A stretch of 28,068 nt of DNA from Pseudomonadota bacterium (lineage in GTDB: Bacteria > Pseudomonadota > Alphaproteobacteria > Rhizobiales > Xanthobacteraceae). Positions 7,686 to 15,276 of the stretch are shown one piece after another. The notes beneath the pieces were generated by a model. That model had not been told where the DNA came from, searched no databases, and saw nothing but the letters and a program-made list of their open reading frames with translations. The stretch is taken from assembly GCA_023449855.1 (NCBI GenBank), contig JAEXHR010000084.1, positions 1 to 28,068 on the forward strand. The letters are read 5' to 3'. The position numbers and the translations under genes are program-made. Every line of letters begins with the position of its first letter. The first letter of the stretch is position 1.

Positions 7686-8498
7686 TCAAGTTTTTGGCCT
7701 TTGCATTAGGCGACGAGTTTCCTGCGCCGCCTTCTGAACCGTGTCCGGTACAAGTCCTTCTCGTGCAAGGCGAATGGACTCAGTTTGTACCGCGCTCATT
7801 CTCTCAAGATCATAGTATTGTGAGTAGTCCGTTTGTTTGACGGAACTTAGCTCTTCAAGAAGCCACTCGAATGTCGTGAAGCTTTTGTCGTCTGTTGCCT
7901 TACGCATGCACCATGCAAACAGGTCTGCAGCCTGAATGGGTAGGGCGTCATCGTCCGTCTGAAACCGAGGAGCCTCCGGGAGTATTGAGGCCGCTTCCGG
8001 TTCGCGATGCTCCATTATTGACTTTATGACTGGGTACCAAAGTTTCGCGCGTGGGCCGCAGATAACCTGTTCGTCGAAAACTATCTCGAAACGTTCGCGC
8101 AGGCCTGCGTCCCACAATGCGAAGCACGCCGCCAGTATCGTGCATTGAAAAGTCCAGAAATACGGATCGTTCCGAGGCTTTGGAAGGTTTGCCCATGTCA
8201 ATGAATGCGCCTCTAGGTCAATCATCGAGTGCGTTACTATTCTGGCGTAGCGATTAATTATTTGTGCCAGACGGCGCAACTTGCGATCTCGATTTGCCGC
8301 GCTAACGCCATAGAAGCGACCGCTCAGGCCGGCTGCTTCCTTCATTTTAAAGACCGTAACAGCGGGATACTCTTTTAGGCACGCTCTCCATTCGTCAGAA
8401 AAGCTTGCCCAACTTTCAGAAGTGGAAATCAAGCTAACCAAGACAAAATGGCGCGTCGACCCTTTTCCTCCACTGTCGTCCACAAAAGCTTGTATCAT
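7686..8498 (-). CDS. DUF3800 domain protein
   Basis: A 270-aa soluble protein matching the DUF3800 pattern: FVDDSG at residues 6-10, an IVFDE strand with Asp142/Glu143, and DDALPIQAADLFAW with Asp192. The spaced acidic residues resemble an RNase H-like nuclease active site; this is an inference, since the family's biochemistry is poorly known to me. DUF3800 genes are common in accessory regions and near defence or mobile genes. Base composition supports acquisition: two 60-base lines counted by hand inside the gene gave about 40% and 53% GC, clearly below the flanks. It stands alone between repeats, with no partner gene. The start is the ATG at 8498; no strong ribosome-binding site is evident. 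Confidence 0.85.
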   Translation of the reverse strand: MIQAFVDDSGGKGSTRHFVLVSLISTSESWASFSDEWRACLKEYPAVTVFKMKEAAGLSGRFYGVSAANRDRKLRRLAQIINRYARIVTHSMIDLEAHSLTWANLPKPRNDPYFWTFQCTILAACFALWDAGLRERFEIVFDEQVICGPRAKLWYPVIKSIMEHREPEAASILPEAPRFQTDDDALPIQAADLFAWCMRKATDDKSFTTFEWLLEELSSVKQTDYSQYYDLERMSAVQTESIRLAREGLVPDTVQKAAQETRRLMQRPKT

Positions 8499-8728
8499 CG
8501 TGAGCGGCCTCAGATTTACATTCTCTGATTGCTGCCAAGGAAAGATCGTTGTCTTTCGCTGGTCGAAACGAATCGTGACCTGCTAAGGTTAGTTAAAGTA
8601 AGCTTGGTTGATAATCGAGGGGGAAACCTTTTCCGCATGGGGTGAAGTGCTGTGAACTCTTGCGGCGATGCTCCAGATATACGATCATCATAACTGCAAA
8701 TTGCGTAGTTTCGACAATCGTCTCGGCC

Positions 8729-8763
8729 GGCGGATTACGCTTTGCTCATCCGCCCTACGGCTA
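8729..8763. repeat. REP-like hairpin, family A, single arm
   Basis: One hairpin: GGCGGAT (8729-8735) pairs with ATCCGCC (8748-8754) around TACGCTTTGCTC, followed by the CTACGGCTA foot. On the minus strand it reads TAGCCGTAGGGCGGATGAGC, and the first TAG is the IclR stop codon. The left partner arm is missing. It marks the right edge of the AT-richer DUF3800 segment. Confidence 0.8.
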
Positions 8764-9549
8764 CCCCGCCTGTGAGGCCTGCGTGCGGATATCCTGCGCC
8801 GTCCGGCGCAGTGGCACGAGATACTTCTCTTTCGCTTCCGTCTCGCTCAGCGTGCCCGAAATCGTGTTGATGCTGATCGCTGCCACAACGCGGCCGGCAT
8901 GGTCGCGCACGGGCACGGCGATGCCGCAGATCGCGGGGTCGAGTTCGCCGTCGATCCAGCCATAGCCCTCCTGATCGACACGTTCGAGTTCGCGCCCGAG
9001 CTCGGCGGGATCGACGACGGTGCGCGCGGTGATCGGCTGGAAGTCGGTGGTCGCAAGATAGGTCGCGCGCTTGTCGGGCGGCAATGCTGCCAGCAGCACG
9101 CGGCCGAGCGAGACCACATGGGCGGGCAGGCGGCTGCCGATGGCGAGATTGGCGGAGAGGATGCGGCGCGCCGGCAGGCGCAGCGCATAGACGATCTCGG
9201 TCTCGTCGAGCACCGCCAGCGCGCAGGACTCGCCGGTCTCGTTGCGCAGGTCTTCCAGAGCGCGCTGGGCATAGCCCCAGTAAGGCAGCGCGTTGAGATA
9301 GGAGAGGCCGAGACCGAGCGCGCGCGGGCGCAGGCTGAAATAGCGGCCGTCGGCCTCGCAATAATTCATCGCCACCAGCGTCGCCAGCATGCGGCGCGCG
9401 GTGGCACGGCTCAGGCCAGCAATTGCAGCGACCTCCGACAGCGTATGGCGTCCGGGCGGCTTGCCGAGTGCTTCCACCGTCGCAAAACCCCGTGCGATCG
9501 CGCGCACAAATCCATCGCTCTCTTTCGCCACGTCAAACCTCTTCGACAC
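8761..9549 (-). CDS. IclR-family transcriptional regulator
   Basis: A 262-aa regulator. The N-terminal winged helix spans about residues 15-75 (VRAIARGFATVEAL, LSEVAAIAGLSRATARRMLATL, GRYFSLRPRAL). The C-terminal effector domain spans about 90-255 and shows the IclR block SLGRVLLAALPP, a GYGWIDGELDPAICGIAVPVRD region and a VVAAISINTI strand. The length and layout match the PcaR/PobR type, which sense aromatic or organic acids. Translation starts at a GTG (CAC at 9547-9549) with only a weak ribosome-binding site. It is divergent from the MaoC-MaoC-Bug genes across 91 bases that contain TTCG-based inverted repeats, so it most likely controls that operon and itself. Confidence 0.93.
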   Translation of the reverse strand: MSKRFDVAKESDGFVRAIARGFATVEALGKPPGRHTLSEVAAIAGLSRATARRMLATLVAMNYCEADGRYFSLRPRALGLGLSYLNALPYWGYAQRALEDLRNETGESCALAVLDETEIVYALRLPARRILSANLAIGSRLPAHVVSLGRVLLAALPPDKRATYLATTDFQPITARTVVDPAELGRELERVDQEGYGWIDGELDPAICGIAVPVRDHAGRVVAAISINTISGTLSETEAKEKYLVPLRRTAQDIRTQASQAG

Positions 9550-9583
9550 GACCGACTTGCGGGCCGGTCAAAATCAGATCAAT

Positions 9584-9624
9584 CTAGTTCGCTTGATGAA
9601 TAAAAAGTTCGCCAGACGAACTAG
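9584..9624. promoter_or_regulatory. Candidate IclR operator in the divergent promoter region
   Basis: A 17-bp interrupted palindrome, AGTTCG-CCAGA-CGAACT (9606-9622), lies 18 bases before the first MaoC start. A further CTAGTTCG (9584-9591) pairs with CGAACTAG (9617-9624), giving three half-sites in one orientation pattern. IclR proteins usually bind such short spaced palindromes in divergent promoters. Identity of the binder is inferred from location. Confidence 0.7.
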
Positions 9625-9640
9625 TATGGGAGTTGATTGA

Positions 9641-10117
9641 ATGATGCAAGCCCAAGTTTTCGAAACGGATTTCTGGAAGGACGCGAACCTGCGGAAGGTC
9701 TGGGACGAGATCGTCCCCGGCGCGCCCCGCAAGACGCTGCCTTATGTGCTGACCAAGGAGGCGATCCAGCTCTATTGCCGCTCGGTCGGCGAAGACCACC
9801 CATTGTACTTCGATGAAGCTTACGCGAAGGCGTCGCCCTATGGCGGGCTGATCGCACCGCCCTCGATCCACATCCTGCTGATGTTTTCCTGCACGCCCAC
9901 CGATGACTGGATGCGCACGCCCGGCACCGTGAATGCCGGCCAGAGCTGGAGCTACAACATCCCGGCGCGGCCCGGCGATACCATCACGCTGCAGGCACGC
10001 GCGCTCGACAAGTTCATCAAGCGCGAGCGGCTGTTCGTCGTGCACGACAACGTCTTCTTCAACCAGCATGGCGACGTCATCTGCTCCGGCCGCGGCCAGA
10101 CCATTCGCCCGATGTAA
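9641..10117 (+). CDS. MaoC/FAS1-like hot-dog dehydratase, degenerate catalytic motif
   Basis: A 158-aa single hot-dog domain of the MaoC N-terminal / FAS1-like dehydratase type. The hydratase block reads SVGEDHPLYFDEAYAKASPYGG at about residues 48-69. In the usual motif the order is D-x-N-P-x-H; here the Asp position is Glu51, Asn is His53 and His is Tyr56, so the standard Asp/His pair appears lost. The neighbouring gene keeps it, which suggests this is the non-catalytic, substrate-binding half of a heterodimer, as in mycobacterial HadAB/HadBC. The ATG at 9641 has GGGAG eight bases upstream. It is first in an operon with the second MaoC gene (21-base gap). The substrate is probably an acyl-CoA, chain unknown. 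Confidence 0.88.
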   Translation: MMQAQVFETDFWKDANLRKVWDEIVPGAPRKTLPYVLTKEAIQLYCRSVGEDHPLYFDEAYAKASPYGGLIAPPSIHILLMFSCTPTDDWMRTPGTVNAGQSWSYNIPARPGDTITLQARALDKFIKRERLFVVHDNVFFNQHGDVICSGRGQTIRPM

Positions 10118-10138
10118 GCGCAGAGCAGGAGACAATTC

Positions 10139-10579
10139 ATGAGCATGAACTTCGAGACATTGAATACCGGCGACATCATCGACGGTCCGAGCTTCGCCGT
10201 ATCGCGCGAGTCCATTCGTCTGTTTTGCGACGGGTCGCTCGACTACAATCCGCTGCATCTCGATGACGACTACATGAAGAATGCGTTCGGCAAGACCAAT
10301 TTCGGCGGCATCATCATGCACGGCATGAACAATTTCGGGCTCATCACCCGCATGCTGACCGACTGGGCCTATCCGGCTGGCGCCATTCATCGCCGCCTGG
10401 AAACGCGCTGGGTCAAACCGGTGAAGCCCGGCGATACGATCAGGCCGGAGGGCATCATCAAGGCCAAGCAGGCCACGCAGAAATCGCGCTGGGTGCTGAT
10501 CGATGTGCTGGTGAAAAACCAGAATGATGAGAAAGTCGCTATTGGCGAAGCCATGGTCGAATTTCCGGCCGCGGCTTGA
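10139..10579 (+). CDS. MaoC-family (R)-specific enoyl-CoA hydratase / dehydratase subunit
   Basis: A 146-aa hot-dog protein with a complete hydratase-2 motif: Asp35-Tyr-Asn37-Pro-Leu-His40 in CDGSLDYNPLHLDDDYM, followed by FGGIIMHGM, a strand/loop typical of the family. It would add water to, or remove it from, a short or branched acyl-CoA. The ribosome-binding site is AGGAGA, eight bases before the ATG at 10139. Together with the preceding degenerate paralogue it probably forms a heteromeric hydratase. The pathway is incomplete in the window: there is no CoA-transferase, ligase, dehydrogenase or thiolase next to it. The divergent IclR gene is the likely regulator. Confidence 0.92.
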   Translation: MSMNFETLNTGDIIDGPSFAVSRESIRLFCDGSLDYNPLHLDDDYMKNAFGKTNFGGIIMHGMNNFGLITRMLTDWAYPAGAIHRRLETRWVKPVKPGDTIRPEGIIKAKQATQKSRWVLIDVLVKNQNDEKVAIGEAMVEFPAAA

Positions 10580-10607
10580 TCGATATCAACGTCGTCAGCT
10601 TTGCATC

Positions 10608-10635
10608 ATGGTGTGCGGCTAAGGTCGCACACCAT
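10608..10635 (+). promoter_or_regulatory. Perfect intercistronic stem-loop before the Bug receptor gene
   Basis: ATGGTGTGCG (10608-10617) and CGCACACCAT (10626-10635) form a perfect 10-bp stem with an 8-base loop. It has no following T-run, so it is not a standard terminator. Placed between the hydratase and the solute receptor, it could stabilise the upstream message or separate expression of the receptor. Confidence 0.6.
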
Positions 10636-10665
10636 TGAATAATGAAACTGATATTGAGGGACGAA

Positions 10666-11637
10666 ATGAATTTGCTCGCAAGAGGCGTGCAGGCCGTCCT
10701 GGTCATTGCCTGCATCATCGCTGCGCCCGCCCAGGCGCAGATCATTCCCGGTAATCAGATCAGGGTCATCGTGCCGTTTCCCGCCGGCGGCACCACCGAC
10801 ATTCTCGCGCGCTTTGTCGCGCAATATCTGGGCGACAGGCTCGGCGTCACGACGCTGGTCGAGAACAGGCCGGGCGCATCCGGCACCATCGGCTCCGACA
10901 TGGTGGCGAAGTCGCCTGCCGATGGCAGCGTGGTGCTGATCACCGCAACGCATCACGTCATCAATCCCAGTCTGCGCAAGCGCCTGCCTTACGACACGCA
11001 GAAGGATTTCTCGCCGATCGCGGTGGTGGCGACGGCGCCGAACGCGCTGTGCGTATCGAAGGACTTTCCGGCGAAGAGCGTTGCCGAATTGATCGCGATG
11101 GCGAAGCAGCAGCCGGGCAAATTGTCGTTCGGCTCCTCCGGCATCGGCGGCGCCAATCATCTCTCCGGCGAGTTGTTCAAGCAGATGGCCGGCGTCAGTC
11201 TCGAGCACATTCCCTACAAGGGCGCGGCGCCGGCGATGAGCGATCTGATTGGCGGCCATATCCCGATCATGTTCGATACCTTGCCGACGGTGCTGCCCGC
11301 CACGCAGGCCGGTAGCATCCGTGTGCTCGCGGTCACCAGCCTGCAGCGCGCAGCCTCGCTGCCGGATGTGCCGACGCTCGACGAAGCCGGCGTGAAGGGT
11401 TTTGAGGCGACGTCCTGGTTCGGCATGTATATGCCGCAGGCGAACGGGAACGCTGCCTATCGGAAACTGGTCTCGGCCATGGCGGAGATTCTGGCCGCGC
11501 CGGCGACCCGTGAAAAGTTCGCCACGCAGGGCGTCGAGCCCGGCAGGCGAACCGGGGCGGAATTCGCAGCCTTCGTGGATGCGGAAATCGCCAAATGGAG
11601 CACGGTGGTGAAGACCGCACACGTGCCGCAGGAATGA
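10666..11637 (+). CDS. Bug/TctC-family periplasmic solute-binding protein
   Basis: A 323-aa secreted receptor of the tripartite tricarboxylate transporter family. The signal peptide (LLARGVQAVLVIACIIAAPAQAQ) ends in AQA. Hallmarks of the fold follow: IRVIVPFPAGGTTDILAR, VENRPGASGTIGSDMVAKSPADG, LSFGSSGIGGANHLSGE, HIPYKGAAPAMSDLIGGHI and LPDVPTLDEAGVKGFE. Such proteins bind carboxylates in the periplasm. I prefer the ATG at 10666 because GAGGGA lies just upstream; the in-frame ATG at 10642 has no ribosome-binding site. It is an orphan, without TctA/TctB membrane subunits nearby, as is usual for the expanded Bug family. Its place behind the MaoC pair suggests the ligand feeds the pathway of those enzymes. 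Confidence 0.93.
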   Translation: MNLLARGVQAVLVIACIIAAPAQAQIIPGNQIRVIVPFPAGGTTDILARFVAQYLGDRLGVTTLVENRPGASGTIGSDMVAKSPADGSVVLITATHHVINPSLRKRLPYDTQKDFSPIAVVATAPNALCVSKDFPAKSVAELIAMAKQQPGKLSFGSSGIGGANHLSGELFKQMAGVSLEHIPYKGAAPAMSDLIGGHIPIMFDTLPTVLPATQAGSIRVLAVTSLQRAASLPDVPTLDEAGVKGFEATSWFGMYMPQANGNAAYRKLVSAMAEILAAPATREKFATQGVEPGRRTGAEFAAFVDAEIAKWSTVVKTAHVPQE

Positions 11638-11658
11638 CACTGTGCTGCCCCACGGAAT

Positions 11659-11688
11659 TTGACGTTTGACGGCACAAACGCCTGTAAA
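11659..11688 (+). promoter_or_regulatory. Possible promoter for rpmJ
   Basis: TTGACG (11659-11664) and TGTAAA (11683-11688) are spaced by 18 bases, a fair match to a housekeeping promoter. A second TTGACG begins at 11666. A start near 11696 would give rpmJ a leader of about 170 bases. Confidence 0.3.
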
Positions 11689-11730
11689 TGTCGTCCGTAC
11701 GGGCCGTGATTTTGCCCGTTCGGATTGACA

Positions 11731-11762
11731 GTGGGACCGGTGGTGGCTAGAAACCGCGGGTC
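11731..11762 (+). other. GC-rich hairpin in the rpmJ leader
   Basis: GGGACC near 11731 pairs with GGTCCC near 11757, continued by GGT/ACC with a three-base bulge, around a GGTGGCTAGAA loop. It has no T-run. It may be a leader structure of the ribosomal protein message or only a remnant terminator of the Bug gene. Confidence 0.35.
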
Positions 11763-11865
11763 CCGGGCGGCTCGGCTGCCAGCGGGTTAAAGCCCATATT
11801 TCGCTGATTTCGGCCTGCGACGCACGGCATTTGAAGTCACGATCGCAAGCTATCAGGATCGACCG

Positions 11866-11991
11866 ATGAAAGTCCGTAACTCGTTGAAATCGCTGCGTGC
11901 CCGTCACCGCGACAACCGTCTGGTCCGCCGCAAGGGCCGTGTCTATGTGATCAACAAGACCCAGCGCCGCTTCAAGGCTCGCCAGGGTTAA
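11866..11991 (+). CDS. rpmJ: 50S ribosomal protein bL36, zinc-ligand-free form
   Basis: A 41-codon gene encoding MKVRNSLKSLRARHRDNRLV...VYVINKTQRRFKARQG, an unmistakable bL36. It binds 23S rRNA in the large subunit. The Cys/His zinc ribbon of the classical form is absent: the protein has no cysteine at all, as in the C-minus or YkgO-like type. An AGGA ribosome-binding site lies eight bases upstream. It stands apart from the spc ribosomal operon with a leader of over 200 bases after the Bug gene, and is followed by a strong terminator at 12046-12074. It was too short for a typical length-filtered gene list. Confidence 0.97.
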   Translation: MKVRNSLKSLRARHRDNRLVRRKGRVYVINKTQRRFKARQG

Positions 11992-12045
11992 GTCGTTGTC
12001 TGGCTGGAAAGTTTCCGGCCGGCATCGCGATATCACAGGTGTTTG

Positions 12046-12074
12046 ACGCGCTGCCGCTTTGCAGCGCGTTTTTT
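12046..12074 (+). terminator. Rho-independent terminator after rpmJ
   Basis: ACGCGCTGC (12046-12054) pairs perfectly with GCAGCGCGT (12061-12069) around CGCTTT, followed by six T. It ends only about 19 bases before the ATG of the TPR gene. A second, smaller palindrome (GGCTGGAAA/TTTCCGGCC) lies at 12002-12020. Confidence 0.9.
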
Positions 12075-12092
12075 CGTGTCTAGACTTCCCGC

Positions 12093-12737
12093 ATGGCATC
12101 GCAAGTCCGGACCGCAGGTTTTGGCCTCTTGCTGACCGCGCTTCTCGCGGCCGGTCCCGCTTTCGCGCAGGTCAAGGACCCGAAATCGGTGCAGCCCGGC
12201 TCGCCCAAAACCATCCCGCAAGCCCCTGAAAAGCTTCCGAAAATCGGCGCGGACAAGATCCGGGGGCTGGATTTTCTGTTCGGCGCGCTCAAGGCCGCGC
12301 CCGATGAAGCCAGCGCCAAACATGTCGAAGGTCGAATCTGGGCGCAGTGGTCGCAGACCACCAGCGACACGGCCGCGCTGCTGATGACCCGCGCCAAGAC
12401 GGCGCTGGATGCCAAGCAGATCGACGTGTCGGTCAAATTGCTGAGCGCCGTCATCAAGTTGAAGCCCGATTACATCGAGGGCTGGAACCGGCGCGCGACG
12501 CTGTATTACCTGCAGAACGATTACACCCACGCGCTCGAGGACATCGAGCAGGTGCTGGCGCGCGAGCCCCGGCATTTCGGCGCGCTGGCCGGACTCGGCA
12601 TGATCATGCAGGAATTCGGCGACGACAAACGGGCGCTGGAGGCCTATCGCAGGGCCCTCGCCGTCAATCCGCATCTCGAAAAGGTGCCGGAACTCGTCAA
12701 ATCCCTGACCGAAAAGGTCGAAGGCCGGGACATCTAG
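12093..12737 (+). CDS. Periplasmic tetratricopeptide-repeat protein
   Basis: A 214-aa protein with a signal peptide (TAGFGLLLTALLAAGPAFAQ, cleaved after AFA) and a proline-rich linker. About three TPR units follow between residues 95 and 205 (LLSAVIKLKPDYIEGWNRRATLYYLQ, ALEDIEQVLAREPRHFGALAGLGMIM, ALEAYRRALAVNPHLEKV). TPR proteins are scaffolds for protein contacts; no enzyme domain is present. The ATG has no visible ribosome-binding site and lies only 19 bases after a terminator, so it may be leaderless or read from an upstream promoter by partial readthrough. The MscS-type channel gene follows after about 150 bases. Confidence 0.88.
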   Translation: MASQVRTAGFGLLLTALLAAGPAFAQVKDPKSVQPGSPKTIPQAPEKLPKIGADKIRGLDFLFGALKAAPDEASAKHVEGRIWAQWSQTTSDTAALLMTRAKTALDAKQIDVSVKLLSAVIKLKPDYIEGWNRRATLYYLQNDYTHALEDIEQVLAREPRHFGALAGLGMIMQEFGDDKRALEAYRRALAVNPHLEKVPELVKSLTEKVEGRDI

Positions 12738-12885
12738 CGCGAGATCATTTCAGCAAGACCGTCCCGCTCAGCGCATCGCAGCCGTGCTGCGGCAGTTTTT
12801 CGCGCGATATCGGCCCGGGAATCAAACTTCCGACACATGAAATAGGCGAAAAGGGCGCTTTCCAGAATCTTCGAAGGGGCCCGTT

Positions 12886-15234
12886 TTGGCGAAGAAGTCT
12901 TTCCCGCTTTTCGCATTGCTGTGTCTGTTGCTGGTTGCGCCGTTCAGCGCGCCGGCATTCGCGCAAAAGGTGGACGCGCCGGCCGCCGCCGCCGCGCCGG
13001 CGTTGACGCCTGAGCAAGCGAAGGCCGCGCTCGAGACATTGCAGAACGATGCCAAGCGCAAGGAGATGATCGACACGCTGCAGGCGATCGCCCTGGCGAA
13101 GCCTGCAGAGCCTGAGAAAAAGCCCGCGATCCCGCTCGATGCCGACAGCCTCGGCGCGCAGCTTCTGGTGACCATTGCGGACCAGCTCGGCGACATGTCG
13201 CGCGAAGTCTCGATGGCGGTGCAGCAGGTCACGCGCTTTCCGGCGCTGTGGTACTGGCTGCAGAATGCAGCCAACGATCCCGCCACCTATCATCTGTTGT
13301 TCGACATTGCCTGGAAACTCGTCGTCGTGTTCGGCGGCGCGCTGGCTGCCGAATGGCTTGTGGTCTGGCTGCTGCGGAGGCCGCAAGCGGCGCTGGAGGC
13401 GCGGATTCCCTTCGTCGCGCGTGCTCCCTCCGCGGTCATCGCCAGTATCGATCCGCCGTCGTCGACGGCCGATATCACCGAAGCGCCCGATCTCAACACG
13501 CGCCGCCGCAGCCTGACGCGCGCCTGGCAGTCGCTGCTGCGGCTGCCTTATGTGATCGGCCGCCTGCTGCTCGAACTGATTCCGATTTTCGTCTTCACCG
13601 GTACCGTCTCGCTGCTGCTCGGTACGCAAATCGGTGACGCCGGCACCACGCGCCTTGCCATCCTCGCCATCGTGAATAGTTATGTGGTCGCGCGTGCGAT
13701 CATCTGCGCCATGCGTGCGCTGTTCGGTCCGCTCGCTCTGTTCCGGGTGAAGGAAGAGACCGCCGCCTATCTCGAAATCTGGACGCGTCGCATCGTCGGT
13801 GTTGGGGCGACCGGCATCGCGCTGGCCAATGTCGCGCTGATGATGGGCCTGTATCGCTCCGCTCACCTCGCATTGATCAAGCTCGTCATGCTGGTCGTGC
13901 ATCTGTTTGTCGTCGTGATCATCCTGCAGTGCCGCAAGCCCGTAGCCGATGCGCTGCGCGCACCGGTCGGAGCGACCGGCTTCGTGAATGGCATGCGCAA
14001 TCGGTTCGCCGGCCTCTGGCATGTATTGGCCATGGTCGTGGTGATGGCTGCATGGGCGATCTGGGCGCTCAACATCCGGAACGGCTACGCGCTGTTGCTG
14101 CAATATATCGTCGGTACGGTGATCGTGGTGCTGGCCACGCGGCTGGTCTCGATGATGGCACTCAGCCTGATCGATCGCGGCTTCCGCATCCGGCCGGAAG
14201 TGTTGAAGCGCTTCCCGGGGCTGGAGACACGGGCCAATCGCTATCTGCCGCTACTGCGCAAGGTGGTCGCGGCGATCATCGCGGTGATCGGCCTTGTCGC
14301 CTTGCTTGAAGTCTGGGGCGTCAACGCCATCGTCTGGTTCTATGGCGGGCAGATCGGCAGCCGCGTCGTCTCCGCTGTTGTCACGGTCGCTATCGCAGCG
14401 GTGACTGCCGCTGTCGTGTGGGAAGGCACCAATGCGCTGATGGAGCGCCAGCTCACCTCGCTCACGCGCGACGGCCACTTCGCGCGCGCGGCGCGGCTGC
14501 GCACCTTCCAGCCGATGCTGCGCACGGCCTTGCTCGGCGTCATCATCGCGGTGATCGCGCTGACGGTGCTGAGCGAGATCGGTGTCAATGTCGCGCCGCT
14601 GCTGGCCGGCGCCGGTATCCTCGGCGTCGCCATCGGTTTCGGCTCGCAGAAGCTGGTACAGGACGTCATCACCGGCCTGTTCCTGTTGCTGGAGAGCACG
14701 GTGCAGGTGGGCGACACAGTCACTGTGTCGGGCTTGACCGGCGTGGTTGAAAACCTCTCGATCCGCACCATCCGGCTTCGTGCCGGTGATGGCTCGGTGC
14801 ACATCATTCCGTTCAGCGCCGTAACGACGATCACTAATGCCAGCCGCGGTGCCGGTAATGCGGCGGTGTCGGTCAGCGTCGATTACAAGGAAGATACCGA
14901 TCGTGTCGGCGAGATCCTCAAGGAGATCGCGGTCGGAATGCGCAAGGAGGACGCTTATCGTCCGCTCATGCGCAGCGATCTCGAATTGTGGGGTGTCGAC
15001 AAGGTGGATGGTTCGATGGCGACGCTTGTCGGCCAGATCCGCTGCACGGATTCCGGACGCTGGGGCGTGCAGCGCGAATTCAATCGCCGCATGAAGATGC
15101 GTCTGCAGGAAGAAGGCATTGCGATTGCCACGCCGAACCAGACCGTGGTCATGCAATTGCCGCCGCCGGCGAAGGAGGAAGTCGCCGACGAGAGCGAGGC
15201 CACTGAAGTGAAACAGGAAAAGCGCCGCGCGTGA
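12886..15234 (+). CDS. Large mechanosensitive ion channel, MscS family (YbiO-like)
   Basis: A 782-aa inner-membrane channel. A signal peptide ending in PAFAQ is followed by a periplasmic segment of about 110 residues, then about eleven membrane helices. The pore helix and first part of the beta domain are near residues 570-640: LLAGAGILGVAIGFGSQKLVQDVITGLFLLLE, then VQVGDTVTVSGLTGVVENLSIRTIRLRAGDGSVHIIPFSAVTTITNASRG, the MscS signature. Such channels open on membrane tension to release solutes on osmotic downshock. The size and extra helices match the YbiO/large-MscS group. Translation starts at a TTG with AAGGGG six bases upstream; the signal peptide begins right there, which supports this start. 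The C-terminal tail is charged and low in complexity. Confidence 0.95.
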   Translation: MAKKSFPLFALLCLLLVAPFSAPAFAQKVDAPAAAAAPALTPEQAKAALETLQNDAKRKEMIDTLQAIALAKPAEPEKKPAIPLDADSLGAQLLVTIADQLGDMSREVSMAVQQVTRFPALWYWLQNAANDPATYHLLFDIAWKLVVVFGGALAAEWLVVWLLRRPQAALEARIPFVARAPSAVIASIDPPSSTADITEAPDLNTRRRSLTRAWQSLLRLPYVIGRLLLELIPIFVFTGTVSLLLGTQIGDAGTTRLAILAIVNSYVVARAIICAMRALFGPLALFRVKEETAAYLEIWTRRIVGVGATGIALANVALMMGLYRSAHLALIKLVMLVVHLFVVVIILQCRKPVADALRAPVGATGFVNGMRNRFAGLWHVLAMVVVMAAWAIWALNIRNGYALLLQYIVGTVIVVLATRLVSMMALSLIDRGFRIRPEVLKRFPGLETRANRYLPLLRKVVAAIIAVIGLVALLEVWGVNAIVWFYGGQIGSRVVSAVVTVAIAAVTAAVVWEGTNALMERQLTSLTRDGHFARAARLRTFQPMLRTALLGVIIAVIALTVLSEIGVNVAPLLAGAGILGVAIGFGSQKLVQDVITGLFLLLESTVQVGDTVTVSGLTGVVENLSIRTIRLRAGDGSVHIIPFSAVTTITNASRGAGNAAVSVSVDYKEDTDRVGEILKEIAVGMRKEDAYRPLMRSDLELWGVDKVDGSMATLVGQIRCTDSGRWGVQREFNRRMKMRLQEEGIAIATPNQTVVMQLPPPAKEEVADESEATEVKQEKRRA

Positions 15235-15276
15235 CCGGTTCGCGCGGCGGTTAACTCAGGGCGGCGTCAACTCAGA

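Noticed and set aside
8499..8728. Possible RNA gene or toxin-antitoxin partner upstream of DUF3800
   Set aside because: I found no stable hairpin set, no terminator and no short frame with a ribosome-binding site and plausible composition.
11640..11865. Possible structured RNA (SRP-like or riboswitch) before rpmJ
   Set aside because: There is one GC-rich hairpin but none of the conserved tetraloops or cores of families I can recognise; kept only as a leader hairpin.
10606..12099. 497-codon minus-strand frame over the Bug and rpmJ genes
   Set aside because: It overlaps two clear plus-strand genes and the rpmJ terminator; its product has no recognisable motif.
12745..14103. 452-codon minus-strand frame across the MscS gene
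   Set aside because: Antisense shadow of a clear membrane channel; Gln/Arg/Asp-rich product.
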